A stretch of DNA of 64,000 nt from Trichomonas vaginalis G3 (GCF_026262505.1 NC_067207.1:10632082-10696081), one strand, 5' to 3'; positions 10,241-21,706 are shown, counted from the stretch's first letter. The notes: a model not told the origin generated them from the letters alone. Translations and numbers: made by a program.

Positions 10241-10681
10241 ATGAGTTCTTCATCAAGCTCTCGTGAACCTTCACCATCTATGAAACAAATTTTACCAAAC
10301 GATTATGGAGCACCTATTGAATATTTCTTACGAGCTGCACAATGGCAAAGAGCAGTCTCACCAAGGTTAGGTGTTCCACCAGCTCCTGTCAAAAATAGCA
10401 TTTGGTCAAGTCCTTATATAAGATATGGTCTCCCACTAGGTTTGCTAGCTACAGCAGGAGCAGTTATGATGTTGAAAAGAAATAAAGCAAATGTTGTAAA
10501 TAATACTGAAGTAGCTGAAGTTAAACAAACTCCAACACCTTCACAAGCAAAACCTTCAATGACTCCTGAACCTATGGAAGTACAAACTCCTGTTCAAAAG
10601 TCAACTCCTAAACCGACTCCAACATTTAAACCAGAACCTACTCCTCAAATAAATCGTAAAACTCCTGCGTTTCCTTACTGA
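10241..10681 (+). CDS. Membrane-anchored, proline-rich virion-type protein (146 residues), element A
   Basis: Starts MSSSSSSREPSPSMKQ at 10241, 29 bases after the major capsid stop. One hydrophobic segment (YGLPLGLLATAGAVMML, residues about 66 to 82) is followed by KRNK and a proline/threonine-rich tail (TPTPSQAKPS..., KPTPTFKPEPTPQ). The arrangement suggests a single-pass membrane or capsid-lining protein with an extended tail. The family is not recognised. The proline-rich repeat number differs between elements; C has an extra PTSKPTPS unit, an expansion rather than damage. Confidence 0.65.
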   Translation: MSSSSSSREPSPSMKQILPNDYGAPIEYFLRAAQWQRAVSPRLGVPPAPVKNSIWSSPYIRYGLPLGLLATAGAVMMLKRNKANVVNNTEVAEVKQTPTPSQAKPSMTPEPMEVQTPVQKSTPKPTPTFKPEPTPQINRKTPAFPY

Positions 10682-10729
10682 AAAAATAACGTTATTTTTA
10701 TTTAATATTAAAATTTTTATTTGATTGAA

Positions 10730-10964
10730 ATGACAAATAAAGTCACTGAAGCAATGAAACAAAAGTTTTTGGTAGAATACATTAAATCAGGAACTATTCC
10801 AGAAGGTTTTTACATTCATACTATGAAGGATGGTAGAGTTCAGTTTAGAAAGATAAAGCAACCATTAGATAAGAAGGAATATAAGGAAGATTAAACTTCA
10901 TGAGGACAACATTGCTGAACTTAGGAAGAAGTTAGAAGAGTTGGAGAAAGGAAGAGAGTTATAA
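10730..10964 (+). pseudogene. Small DG-turn protein gene (about 78 residues), element A (broken)
   Basis: Copy of the small gene that is open in C (38369..38605). It begins MTNKVTEAMKQKFLVEYIKSG, carries the FY...DGRVQFRK motif shared with the 144-residue protein, and ends in a short lysine/glutamate helix. A TTTTTATTT tract lies at 10714..10722 before the start. Broken, one break. Function not known. Confidence 0.65.
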
Positions 10965-11005
10965 AGCAATGAATTCAACAGGGTGAAAAAACAGGTGAAA
11001 AAAGA

Positions 11006-11019
11006 GGTGAGATCTCACC
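11006..11019. promoter_or_regulatory. Perfect palindrome GGTGAGATCTCACC
   Basis: A 14-base perfect palindrome embedded in further GGTGA-type half sites on either side (10981..11030: GGTGAAAAAA, GGTGAAAAAAG, then the palindrome, then CACTTCACC). It lies between the small gene and the terminal-repeat gene, in the A version of the terminal repeat. Equivalent sites occur in B and C (see findings). It could be a terminator hairpin or a binding site for a dimeric protein; the sequence does not decide. Confidence 0.6.
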
Positions 11020-11115
11020 ACTTCACCTAAATTTATTTTTGTGCTATGTTTTCATACGTGTGAGTGGTGGATATCATTAATTTTTAAGTTTATTTTTAAA
11101 ATTATTTTTATATAA

Positions 11116-11442
11116 ATGACGAAAACTATTGAGATAACAAACTACAACGGTCATGAGTTCAAGAATTTGTTCTTCGTTCCTCGTGAAAATACATTCTATC
11201 AGATACGAGGGAGAAAGGGTAAAGTTAGTTTGAGCGTTTATGACTACAAGCATAATGGAAAGTTTATACAAGCATATGATACAAACGGTAAGCGTGTTTC
11301 ATTAGCTTTGTCAAAGCTTACTAACATTTATTTTGACAGTGACTTTGACTCTGACGATTGGAGCGACAGCAGCGATACTGAAGAATATGAAGTATTGTGT
11401 GAAGCACAGCAATGGGAAGAGTTGCAATACTTTTGTAAGTGA
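11116..11442 (+). CDS. Terminal-repeat gene (108 residues), element A
   Basis: Starts MTKTIEITNYNGHEFKNLFF at 11116, just after TTTTTATATAA. The first 70 residues match the 94-residue genes in both terminal repeats of C (pattern Y-N-x-H-x-F-K-x-L-F-F-x-P, then F-x-Q-I and S-L-x-V-Y). The C-terminal third is acidic (DSDFDSDDWSDSSDTEEYE) and ends QQWEELQYFCK. It is the last gene before the end of A. It is unusual in that its homologues sit inside the terminal repeats of B and C and are therefore present at both ends. Function not known; location suggests a possible role at element ends. Confidence 0.65.
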   Translation: MTKTIEITNYNGHEFKNLFFVPRENTFYQIRGRKGKVSLSVYDYKHNGKFIQAYDTNGKRVSLALSKLTNIYFDSDFDSDDWSDSSDTEEYEVLCEAQQWEELQYFCK

Positions 11443-11625
11443 GAACGTTTATTTTTTACAGTAGTGAAGTCGTTTGTGAAAACGTTAGTGAGGTGAAGTG
11501 GTTGGTGGCTTTGTAAATATTTAAGGTTAAGTTAGTGTTGTCGTTTGTGTTGTAAAATATACGTTAACGGTTTCGTAAAGTGTCAAATTCACATATAATG
11601 GGTAAGGAGGCGCGCAGTGCCTCAG
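11443..11625. repeat. Right terminal inverted repeat of element A (inner part)
   Basis: Contains repeated GTGA-rich units, GTGTCAAATTCAC and GGGTAAGGAGGCGC, then stops at CTCAG where B is inserted. It resumes at 39938..39960 after B. Together they correspond, with many substitutions, to the last bases of B and C. Confidence 0.8.
11621..11625. repeat. Target-site duplication of element B, left copy (CTCAG)
   Basis: CTCAG directly precedes the first base of B and is repeated at 39933..39937 directly after its last base. The sequence on both sides reads on as the terminal repeat of A. Confidence 0.8.
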
Positions 11626-12210
11626 AGTTAGTATACAAGTCATGGGTACGGCGGCACTGCGTTCCACCTTACCCAATACTTGTGAATTTGACACTTTACA
11701 AAGCCACCAACCACTTCACCTCACTAATGTAAAAAATAAACGTTCTCACTTACAAAAGTATTGCAACTCCTCCCATTGCTGTGCTTCACATAACAGCTCA
11801 TAATCTTCTGACTCACTTTCTTCTTCATATAGGTCAAAGTCACTGTCAAAATAAATGTTAGTAAGTTTTGACAAAGCTAATGAAACACCCTTACCGTTTG
11901 TATCATATGCTTGTATAAACTTTCCATTATGCTTGTAGTCATAAAACGCTCAAACTAACTTTACCCTTTCTCCCTCGTATCTGATAGAATGTATTTTCAC
12001 GAGGAACGAAGAACAAATTCTTGAACTCATGACCGTTGTAGTTTGTTATCTCAATAGTTTTCGTCATTTATATAAAAATAATTTTAAAAATAAACTTAAA
12101 AATTAATGATATCACCACCCTCACACGTATGAAAACATAGCACAAAAATAAATTTAGGTGAAGTGGTGAGATCTCACCTCTTTTTTCACCTGTTTTTCAC
12201 CCTGTTTGAA
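11626..12210. repeat. Left terminal inverted repeat of B (~0.59 kb)
   Basis: Matches 39336..39932 in reverse orientation. The outermost bases are AGTTAGTATACAAG, and AG at the tip is usual for Polintons. It contains the terminal-repeat gene and the GGTGA palindrome (12165..12178). Confidence 0.85.
11746..12067 (-). pseudogene. Terminal-repeat gene, left copy in B (broken)
   Basis: Near-identical to the right-hand copy at 39492..39812 and related to 11116..11442 in A. Broken, one break. The acidic tail is of the EEESESEDYELLCEAQQ type, as in the right copy of B. Confidence 0.7.
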
Positions 12211-12219
12211 TTCATTGCT

Positions 12220-12456
12220 TTATAACTCTCTTCCTTTCTCCAACTCTTCTAACTTCTTCCTAAGTTCAGCAATGTTGTCCTCATGAAGTTTAATCTTCCT
12301 TAATATACCTTCTCTATCTAATGGTTGCTTTATCTTTCTAAACTGAACTCTACCATCCTTCATAGTATGAATGTAAAAACCTTCTGGAATAGTTCCTGAT
12401 TAATGTATTCCTACCAAAAACTTTTGTTTCATTGCTTCAGTGACTTTATTTGTCAT
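12220..12456 (-). pseudogene. Small DG-turn protein gene, element B (broken)
   Basis: B counterpart of 38369..38605, same leader (TTTTTATTTGATTGAA) and same position between the terminal-repeat gene and the membrane-anchored gene. Broken. Confidence 0.6.
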
Positions 12457-12504
12457 TTCAATCAAATAAAAATTTTAATATTAAATAAAAATAACGTTAT
12501 TTTT

Positions 12505-12940
12505 TCAGTAAGGAAACGCAGGAGTTTTACGATTTATTTGAGGAGTAGGTTCTGGTTTAAATGTTGGAGTTTAGGAGTTGACTTTTGAACAGGAGTTTGT
12601 ACTTCCATAGGTTCAGGAGTCATTGAAGGTTTTGCTTGTGAAGGTGTTGGAGTTTGTTTAACTTCAGCTACTTCAGTATTATTTACAACATTTGCTTTAT
12701 TTCTTTTCAACATCATAACTGCTCCTGCTGTAGCTAGCAAACCTAGTGGGAGACCATATCTTATATAAGGACTTGACCAAATGCTATTTTTGACAGGAGC
12801 TGGTGGAACACCTAACCTTGGTGAGACTGCTCTTTGCCATTGTGCGCTCGTAAGAAATATTCAATAGGTGCTCCATAATCGTTTGGTAAAATTTGTTTCA
12901 TAGATGGTGAAGGTTCACGAGAGCTTGATGAAGAACTCAT
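12505..12940 (-). pseudogene. Membrane-anchored proline-rich gene, element B (broken)
   Basis: B counterpart of 10241..10681, with the same hydrophobic segment (LLATAGAVMML) and proline-rich tail. Broken, about two breaks. Confidence 0.7.
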
Positions 12941-12969
12941 TTATAAGCTTTAAAATAAACGTTCATCCT

Positions 12970-14527
12970 TTATTCCTCACTGTCGTCCGTAGCTAAGTTA
13001 TAGTCATCTAATCTTATTATGGGATGCCATTAGCACGCACCTGAATGGCAAAGCAACAATCCCTCATAAATCCAATAAGTGGCTTTGGTACATTTTCAGT
13101 TGCTAGTTCAATAGGTCCTTTAACAGACAATTTGTATGTTATTGGAGCAGTAGATGTTTGACCTTGCTGGAAGCAAAAGTCCACTTCTGTTGGAAAACCA
13201 CATAAAAAATGTGTGTTGTCATAGCTATCCATTTATGTTCCACACTACCATCATCCACCAATGACCTCATAACATCTTCATTAAATCCTATCATATCGTT
13301 GTTTGTATTGCAGGCGTTCGCAACCATTTCATAAAATACAGGTCCATATGATTTTTCAGGTTCTGCAGGCATATTTCCATAAGCTCCCATGGAAAGCTGA
13401 AGATATTTAAACTTAGGGTTCTCAAAATTAACATAATAGTTGTCTTTCTTTCTAAATAGTGCCCAAATACTTTTAACATTAATAGCGTATAAGCTGCTGT
13501 AAATGTTGCACTTGAACTATCTGTATTCTTTGAGAATGAACCGTCCATAGAATCCAATCCATAACTTTAACAGGAAAACATAAAGCCTCGTTTGTATAAT
13601 GTTCTACAAGTTCTGTATAAATGTTAGGGTCTAAAGAGAATGACTTGGATGAATGAAACATTCATAAAATCCATCTTTGTTCAAATAGTTGCTGGGTTAC
13701 AGTGTAATAGTAACTGTTCCACTAGCTTCTACTGCCTTCGTTATCATAGTGAATGGTTCATTCCATGGAACAAATTTATTTGTCGGTGGATTTGAATCTG
13801 AAGCAAATGCAACTTTAAGAGTTGGATTGAAAGCAATGATATCATTTACAGATATAGATGTGCATTGTAAGGCGTCGCTACTGAACTTTACTTTAAGCTG
13901 AATGTTTCCTGCAAAAGCTGGAATAAATCGAATAGCTTCTAATGGAAGGAATCTTCTAACAGGAATTCTTAAACGAAGCTTAAAATCAAATGATTTCCTG
14001 CTGTAATTGGACCACTAACAATTGTCCTGTTCTGCATGTTCCGAATGACTCCATACATCTTCATGTCGAGTCTTTGAGAAAACATCTACTTTCTTTATTT
14101 GTTCGGTAGTTTGTGAGTTTGAAGTTATAATGCTTCTTCTCTTGCGTTGTCTTGAGAATATACGATACGACCATTTGCAAGATTTGATATCCAGAACTGC
14201 ATAGAAAGCGTCATCGAAACCAATCCAAGATCCTGGTGGGTTGTTTTATTGGAACCTGAACCAATTTCTTTATCTACAATAAATTGACCTTCCATTTTAT
14301 ACGTAATGAATATATTGTAAAGGTCCAACATATTTTCACCAGGAGGTGAGAGATTGAATGTTACCCATGTGTTATCTTTAGCAGTTCCAGTTGTGATGGA
14401 ATTTTTGCGTCAGAATATTTTCTTTAGTGTCACCAATTTGAACTGCATTGTCTATGATATCGAAATATGAGCGAATCTGATGAATATGCTCTGCTGGAGT
14501 AAATTCGTTTAGCTGTTCGTTCTGCAT
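12970..14527 (-). pseudogene. Major capsid protein gene, element B (broken)
   Basis: Very similar to the capsid gene of A over its whole length, including the GNIQLKVKFSSDALQ region and the FMRDCCFAIQV tail, so the element clearly belongs to the same Polinton lineage. Broken, with several breaks. Confidence 0.85.
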
Positions 14528-14554
14528 GTATTTACTTCAGATAAAAATATCTAT

Positions 14555-14986
14555 TTACTTCATTATTCTCACTCTTCTTCTTGGCATTCGTGGTTGAAGT
14601 TGTTTCTTGACATTTTCAATGAACTGTACATTCTCTTTTGCCCCAACTTCTTTCACTGGCGGGTCAGGATTCTTTGACTCGGTTTGTTTTTCAATGAAAT
14701 TCACGAACTTTGCAATAAGCTCTTGGTTCGTTATTGAAAGTACATCTGGCTTCTTTTCTTCTGGTTCTTTTGGTGGCTCAGTTTGAACAGAAGGTTTTAT
14801 ATGGGCTTCGTGGACTTCACCCTTGCCATACACCTTAATTGTCGCTTTCTGCATTCGCTAATGGAACCTTTCTTTTTCTTACGTATATTTTACCATCTTT
14901 ACTCTGACTTACGTAATAGAAAGGATGTTGTATTCCTCTTGCTCATTTAATATAATAGACTCTCGCTCTGATTTTGACAAGCTCAT
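14555..14986 (-). pseudogene. 144-residue basic virion-type gene, element B (broken)
   Basis: B counterpart of 8175..8609, with the same proline-rich middle and RMPRRRVRIMK end. It lies next to the capsid gene, as in A. Broken. Confidence 0.7.
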
Positions 14987-15029
14987 TTTACATCGTTAAA
15001 GTTTTTAATTTTGTTTTTTATGCAGTCAA

Positions 15030-15291
15030 ATGACTCAGACAAGCCCTACGGACAAGACCCAAGGGGTCATAGATGTTGAAGCATTGAAGAAAGAAATTCG
15101 TGAGCAAATTTTATCCGAACTGAAGGAACAAAAACAAGAACAAAAGCCAGAGAGACCAAAGAGAAAACTTAGTGAAAAACAACTTGCTGCATTAGCTGCT
15201 GGAAGACAAAAGAACCCAAGACTACTGGCGAAAAAAGCTAGAGAAGAAGCTGAAGCAAAAGCTAAAAGAAGCTGAAGCAAAGAAAGAGTAA
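15030..15291 (+). pseudogene. Small basic coiled-coil gene, element B (broken)
   Basis: B counterpart of 7869..8129 (MTQTSPTDK start, LSEKQLAALAAGR motif). Divergent from the 144-residue gene, as in A. Broken, one break near the end of the gene. Confidence 0.7.
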
Positions 15292-15315
15292 AATGGTTTA
15301 TTTTATCGGAACTAA

Positions 15316-16168
15316 ATGTATAGACAAATACCTTATCTGTTGCGTTCAGTAGTGAAAACCCTGACGTCAAAATAAAGGGGAACAGAGTAACGTTTAAGTT
15401 TCCAACAGACTGGATGTGAACATAAATGAAGAGAAGTACATTGGTATAACATCTATGTATATAACACGTGATTTCAGAAAGGTTGACTTTATACTTCAAG
15501 TCGAGATAGAAAATGACGAACAGTCTTTAAGCGCCCAAAACATTCACATATACAAATACTTTAAAAACAGTACAACATTGCAACAATGTATGATTTCATT
15601 TAATGAAATGTTCGAGAAAAAGTTTAACATTGAAGTACAAACTTTACAGCCTTTACGTGAGTTTCTTGCACAACTGAAAGAAGAAGGTAGTCAGCCACAA
15701 CTTATAGACTTTCATTATGAATTTAATGAAAATGAAGATGGAACTCATGACTGTCAGTTTGTTATATATTCACCATTCAATGAAGTAGCTAAAAAGAAAA
15801 GAAATCCATTACGTATAAGATTTCAAATCTCTGAACCAAGTGATGATTTCAAGAAGTTTTCAGTTATGATGCAATGCTTCCGAGGAAAAATGAATTTTCA
15901 AAGATTGTAACACCTGGCATTTGGATAGAAAGCAAGCTATATTATATTCAAACTTAAGTAAGGAGTTGAAATGAGTTCATTGGTCATACAAGAACTTCAC
16001 CACTTCCTAACCCTAAATACTATAAATTAACTGGCTTCAATCGTGAGTTTTGGATAGACATGTTCTCCACTCATGACCATATAACTGCCAGTGTTCTTAC
16101 CTCCAGACCATAAGGACTGTCTCTACATTGAAGCACAACTCTTAAACTCTACCATCGCAGTATTGTAA
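15316..16168 (+). pseudogene. Penton/minor virion-like gene, element B (broken)
   Basis: B counterpart of 6987..7844, with the same EEKYIGITSMYITRDFRK region. Convergent with the polymerase across the double-hairpin gap. Broken, with several breaks. Confidence 0.7.
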
Positions 16169-16247
16169 ATGACACATGGCTTCGCCCTTGCCGCTAGCGG
16201 CTTATTTTTATCACGAATGACCTCATTGCTGACAAAAATAAATGACC

Positions 16248-19200
16248 TCAGAACTTCAACTTACGAATAAAGCTTTGTTTAGTCGTTATTGAGAAGTTAA
16301 ACTTCTCTTCAAAGCAAGGTTGACATGACTTACATAAGTCAAATCCAATCTCTTGACCGTCATAAAGTGCTTTGTAAAGTTTCATTAAACTGAACTCAGA
16401 GTCTTTGTCATATGTTCCTTGCGGAACCATTAACCTTTATCTTCATCATAAAACACTGAACAGAGTCAGGAAACATTTCATTAGCGGTAAAAGCAAAACA
16501 TCTTGCTTCACGCCTTTTTCTGCAGTGAAATGCAACTTCATTTAAATCATTCGTGAGTAAGTCTATGTAAGTCTTCTTTCCACAAAATATTGACTTGTAT
16601 GCTAAACTTTGTTTATCTTTTGTGATTTCTGCAAAGTCGCTATGAAATTGACCAAGGTTTTTACCAATGAGAACTCTTCCATAACGTTTCTCAAACTCTT
16701 CAGCTAAACGAGGGATATCTTCATTGTAGAGATGCATACTGTCCGTATCGCTATAAAAGATGTCCATTCCATATCTTCAGCAGTACAGAATACTTCACAC
16801 ATTATTCTCTTCGACATTGACAGAATGTTAACACCAAGTGGACAGAAGTTAAAGTGTCTGCAAATACTTTTTGTTAGCTTGAAAATAGTTTTATCTGAAC
16901 CATCCAAACCTTCGAACTTCACTATATGGTTGTAGTTTCTGATGCATATCTTATAGCATCTTTGTCATTTACTATGGTTATTTTTGACTCAATAGGAGAT
17001 AGAATAGTTTTGCCATAAATACTGTTCAGAATGAGCTTTATATTTTCTTGCAAAGGATTTCCTTTTTCTTATACTTTAACCTTAACTCAAACAACTTCTT
17101 TACTTCATCTCTTATTCTAATTCTCTGTTTCCATCGTAATAGTATCCTTGCAACACTTCACATTTGACACCTTGATATTTTATGAGGTCTTGTAATGTTA
17201 TATGGTCAACATACATTAAACAGCAAGTGTTTGAACTTCTGGGAACGTTAAGTTCTGGATTTAGTTCAGGGGTCACAAACTATTAAAGGAAAGTGTCTTG
17301 TATTCCAATCTCTGTTATCTTAATGGAACAAAGAAGCCAGACAAAACTTTTCACCAATGGGTTCCTTTGGTCGTCATCGAATAAATGTCTCATGAGATAC
17401 TCTGTGCTTAACATTTCTTTCTTCAAACCTTTGGAATACCTTCTAAAGTATAAAGCTTGCTATAGCTGATGGATATAATGAAACAGCGTCGAAGTCAGCA
17501 ATGAGTTTCTTTTCGCTCTTTTGTTTAATGTTATCTGACAGCATACATCTTCCACCTTGAATACAGCATGAAATAAATTCTCTTGGTTTATTTGAGAGGT
17601 CATATAAATTTCCATTCGGGAAGTACACTCTGTTCTCAAATAATTTGTTAGCAATTGAACAAATACTAACGTAGTCATAAACGTTTAAATCAAACTCTTT
17701 CAATATATCATTTCTGAACTTAACAAAACCTTCTCTTAAAATTCTTACATCTTGTTTGCAATAAAATGTGCTATACTTTTCTAAATCGAAGTGGTTCTCA
17801 TCTATTCTGCAGTTTTCGATTAAATCTATGTTTTTCATGAATGTATCCGCATCCTGGATAAACTTACACGCTTCAGAAATGACACCAGTTCTGTTGTCAT
17901 TTGCTAACAAAACACTGCTGTAGTAGTTGTATGGAAATACTTCTTTCGGTCCTGTTTGTAAGTTAAACATAGCAGGAAATAGTTTAAGCTTCTTATTTAT
18001 AACACTGTAAGAGTCTTTTATAATAATTGCCCTTCCTTTATATAAGCCAGTTATTTGCATTGTTCGTGAACCTTTAATGATGGGAGTTCCTTTCACTTCT
18101 GTCATGTGTCTTAAGATGAAGTTTATATCATAACTGAGGTTATGGAAATATATTAAACTCTTGTCAGGAAGTCGTTCCAAAAATTCTGTTGCACAGTTCT
18201 GACCCCAAATGCTTTCGCTAATCTTTCCATCTTCACTGTCATAACAAATGTTAAAGGCTTTATGAAAGCCATCAGTACTGCACTCAAAGTCAGCAAAGAA
18301 AACGTGCTCAGGAATGAACTTACATTTAGCTTTATTTACTTCTTTTGACTCGGCTTTCTTCTTCAGTTGTACACAATACTTTGGAGCATATGTCAAATCT
18401 TTAAATGGTGCAAGGTTCTGTTTATATAAGTCAGTCGTATATGTGAAAAGTTCTCCATAAGAAATAGGTTCGAAATATTTGCACTCCCACAATGTTTTCA
18501 TAACATCCCATAACGGTGTTGTTCTATCATAACGAACTACATATTTATCTTCTCTCTTTGTATAAATCTTCATCTGTTTCTCAATGTTCATTCCACCACA
18601 CTCCTTCAAGATTTCTATATAGTTGCGAATGAAATATGTTGTCATTGGTAATCTTTCATTTAGCATGTAGTGGTCTTCAACAAGAAGTAAGTCAATAGTT
18701 CTAACAGTTTCACATTCTTTTGGTATGTATCTCTTTATTTCATTATGTCTTGAGTCATTGAAATAACCAATGGTAACATTAAATGCTATACCTGTTGCGT
18801 CAGAAATTTCTTGTACTTTACTTTGAGGAAAGTCTCTAACACGAATGACTTCTCTCATGTGGTCAATAGTTTCTTCATTTACTCCAGCCTGAATGCAAGC
18901 ATAAACGAAACAATTGTCTTCTGTCATAAGTGTTGCAGTTCTTTTGTTCAGTTCATTGAAGATTTGGTAGCGCTCAAGATTTATAGGTAATGTGCAAAGA
19001 TACTTCCAGAACTGACCGCTTCTCTTCTTATAAAACTTCTTTTCACCATTATCTTTCCAAAAGCTTTCTATAAGTGCTGGGTTTCCTGTTTGCTTAAGAG
19101 CTTCCAAAATGGCTTTCTGGTCATTTGTCAGTGTGCTTTCATCTCTATATGGTCTCTTTTTTGGTTTGCCTTTCTTTACATCTGACATCGTTAAGCCTTC

Positions 19201-20012
19201 ATATTCTGTTCAATCATACATCTTTATTTCAGTAAGATTCTTTATGTTTGTCAAGAAGAAGTCATAGTGCATTTCAACAATACCTGCAGCATTTGCTTCT
19301 ATCTCTGATATAAAGTTCTCCTTCAAGAGCTGATGTAGTAATGTTCCAATATTATTGAGGTTTAACGTAGAACATTCATACTTTCCACCAAGTTTATAAC
19401 ATACCATCCATCTTTGTTGGAGTTTATTTTAATCTTCTCTAAGAGTCTCATGAAAACCTTACCGAAATGTTTGTGTAAGTAGTCTCTGTTTGGTTCATCT
19501 AAAGCTTCGATGTTAAAGTCAATGAGTCTATTGCCTGTCTTAACATTCCTCTTCCTATTCTCTTCATCTTTCTTTAACCATCTCTCACCTTCTTTTGGTT
19601 TGTCGTCAATGGAACGAAGGACATCGTTAGCTTTGCGAACTTGTTCTATAGCGCTCTTAAACATCTCTCTTTTCTGTTGTTTCAGTGTGTCGTCTCTTCT
19701 TCTTGTTTCACCAACGTTTGCATTTGTTATGTCAAACATTTCTCTTCTTACTTCATGAGGTACTGAATGTCTATGATATAAGTCAATAGCAACGTCATTT
19801 AAAGGAAATGCTCTTGCATGGACTTCGTCCTCGCCGCGTTGCGGCTTTATGAACTCATGAATTCTATCATAACTTATTGCACCATTATAGTCATTGAGGA
19901 TGTCAGCGAGTGCTTTTTTGTTTGTTGCGTAATGCTTTGCAACATCTATATTAGCTTCTGTAAGAAGTTGTTTTATTTCCGAGTGTTCTAACTTAGACAA
20001 CTTCCGATACAT
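16248..20012 (-). pseudogene. Protein-primed DNA polymerase B, element B (broken)
   Basis: Near-identical to the polymerase region of A, with the same exonuclease and palm motifs (ADFEC, HNLSYD, DFDAVSLYPSA, YSDTDS) and the same in-frame double-hairpin module. Broken, with several breaks, mostly toward its C-terminal half. The high similarity to A shows recent common origin of these genes even though the element ends differ. Confidence 0.88.
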
Positions 20013-20101
20013 CTTTAGGTAGGAAATAAAAAAATATTTTTTGAAAAAATTAGATTAGATTTTTTAAGTTATTTTTCAAAATAATTAATATTTTTATTTT
20101 A

Positions 20102-20573
20102 ATGAACACATGCAAGATTGCAAGTTCTTTTCATACAATGCTCTCGCTACTGCCATCAAGAATGAGTTCAATAATGCTTCAAATGTTAATGTTATCTTTA
20201 ACAAGAAGTTTGTGAAAGAATCTAAGTTTGGTCAGTATGTCAGACCATTAGCTATCGTCATTGACCGCAAACGTTATACTTCACAAGAGTTAGCAGTAGT
20301 TTTGAAACAAAAGAGTTTCTTCGTGAATGTCAAAGATACTCATTATACTGTTAAAAGAACTCTAACATTGACTTCTTCAGTATTGCTTTAAATCTTTCCG
20401 AACAGAAAAAAATAAGAAGGGTGAAACATCTGTGAAATATTATCCTTCATCTCTGAAGACAATAACGAACAAAGATGTTATACAGAAATTCTTACCAAAG
20501 GTTGAAGAAGCTTCTATTGACATTGACGAAAGGAAGTGAAATGGTTGAAGAAATAGACCCTGAAGCTATTTAA
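20102..20573 (+). pseudogene. 157-residue Polinton gene, element B (broken)
   Basis: B counterpart of 2566..3039, head-to-head with the polymerase across about 90 AT-rich bases. Same MQDCKFFSYNALATAI start and acidic end. Broken. Confidence 0.65.
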
Positions 20574-20611
20574 GCAAAAATATATTTTTGGTTAGTCTTC
20601 ATATCGATATT

Positions 20612-20806
20612 TTACAAAATTCCCCAATGTATAAACTTTTCATACGCTTTTTCATAAGCTTTATATACCTTCAGAAATTTTGCATAATCTTTAGAAGCAT
20701 TTAGATATTGTTTAAATGCTTTGTATGTCTTCAGAAATTTTGCATAATCTTTTACATGTTGTTCGTTCTCTTCTTCTGTCATGAGTTCCGAATATTCTAA
20801 ATTCAT
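20612..20806 (-). CDS. Small coiled-coil protein (64 residues), element B
   Basis: MNLEYSELMTEEENEQ at 20806. The body is an internal repeat, DYAKFLKTYKAFKQYLNAS followed by DYAKFLKVYKAYEKAYEKF: two related helices rich in K, Y and A. It is absent at the corresponding place in A, where the repeat cluster lies instead. Read in the same direction as the KilA-N gene upstream of it. Function unknown; reality as a gene is supported by the open frame and the internal repeat only. Confidence 0.45.
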   Translation of the reverse strand: MNLEYSELMTEEENEQHVKDYAKFLKTYKAFKQYLNASKDYAKFLKVYKAYEKAYEKFIHWGIL

Positions 20807-20860
20807 GTTCTTTCATATGAGATAAAATTTTATAAAAAAATAAAATTAGCTTAGATTTTT

Positions 20861-21688
20861 TTATTCTTCCTCTTTGAAGTTATCGAAATATTCTGTTATT
20901 TTTTCCTTCAGTAATGTTAAGTCTTCTTTGAATGTAAGTATTGTGCAACCTTTGATGTCATAGTGTGTTTGAGGAAGAGTATTTTTGACAATTTCCTTTA
21001 TTTGCTCATTCGGTGTCATTGAAATCGGTAAGTTTTCACGATAGAACCAGTTTCTGTCAGATTTATATATTTTAGCTAAGTCATAAAAGCTCTTGTTGTT
21101 TCTTCTGACTAAATGCAACATAACCATATCTTTATCTTCTTCTTTCTCCAACTCTTCAGTATATATCATATACTTATAACTCTTTTCCTTTCCTTTTGGT
21201 ACTGAACGCGGTATTCTTTTCTGTATGCTTTTGTCTTTGGATTCAATGACTTCATCTTTTGCATGAAGTTTCTTTTCCATCTCTCCACGTTCTGCTTTAT
21301 ATAGTTCATCTAACATCATGAAAATATAACAAGCATAACGAGGTGAAGCCCACATTGCTACAGCATTTACTAAAAGTCTATGAACATAATAACCTTTCAA
21401 ACCAGGAGCCAAATTCTTGCGATTTTCGTACGGAATCTCTTCTCTCGGTTTTCCGAGGGAAGCAATCATATGAGGAAATTCTTCTGAAAGTTCTTTTGTC
21501 TGTTGGTTTTCAAACCAATGATATGCTTGCTTTGTAGAACGAAGAGCATTCATTATACTTTGCATTTGGTACATATCGTCTTTGACCGAACGAATGAGTC
21601 TCAATTGTTTGTTATACTGTATGTATTCGTATTCTTCATTTATGGCTTCATGAACGATAGCAATTGTTGTGTTCTCTAATGTTGTCAT
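20861..21688 (-). CDS. KilA-N-type protein (275 residues), element B
   Basis: Open from MTTLENTTIAIVHEAI (ATG at 21688). The longer frame starts at a TTG inside the conserved leader. A KilA-N-like N-terminus (EYIQYNKQLRL, KQAYHWFENQ, PGLKGYYVHRLLVNAVAMWASPRYACYIFMML) is followed by a lysine/glutamate linker and a C-terminal domain (MVMLHLVRRNNKSFYDLAKIYKSD, CTILTFKEDLTLLKEKI) of the type attached to KilA-N in poxviruses and mimiviruses. DNA binding is the expected role. The 5' leader (TTTTTATTTTGTATG) is shared with the two KilA-N genes of A. Confidence 0.65.
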   Translation of the reverse strand: MTTLENTTIAIVHEAINEEYEYIQYNKQLRLIRSVKDDMYQMQSIMNALRSTKQAYHWFENQQTKELSEEFPHMIASLGKPREEIPYENRKNLAPGLKGYYVHRLLVNAVAMWASPRYACYIFMMLDELYKAERGEMEKKLHAKDEVIESKDKSIQKRIPRSVPKGKEKSYKYMIYTEELEKEEDKDMVMLHLVRRNNKSFYDLAKIYKSDRNWFYRENLPISMTPNEQIKEIVKNTLPQTHYDIKGCTILTFKEDLTLLKEKITEYFDNFKEEE

Positions 21689-21706
21689 TACTGTCTTTAC
21701 ATACAA

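Noticed and set aside
15035-15499. 154-codon frame on the minus strand
   Set aside because: Antisense shadow of the small basic gene and the penton-like gene of B.
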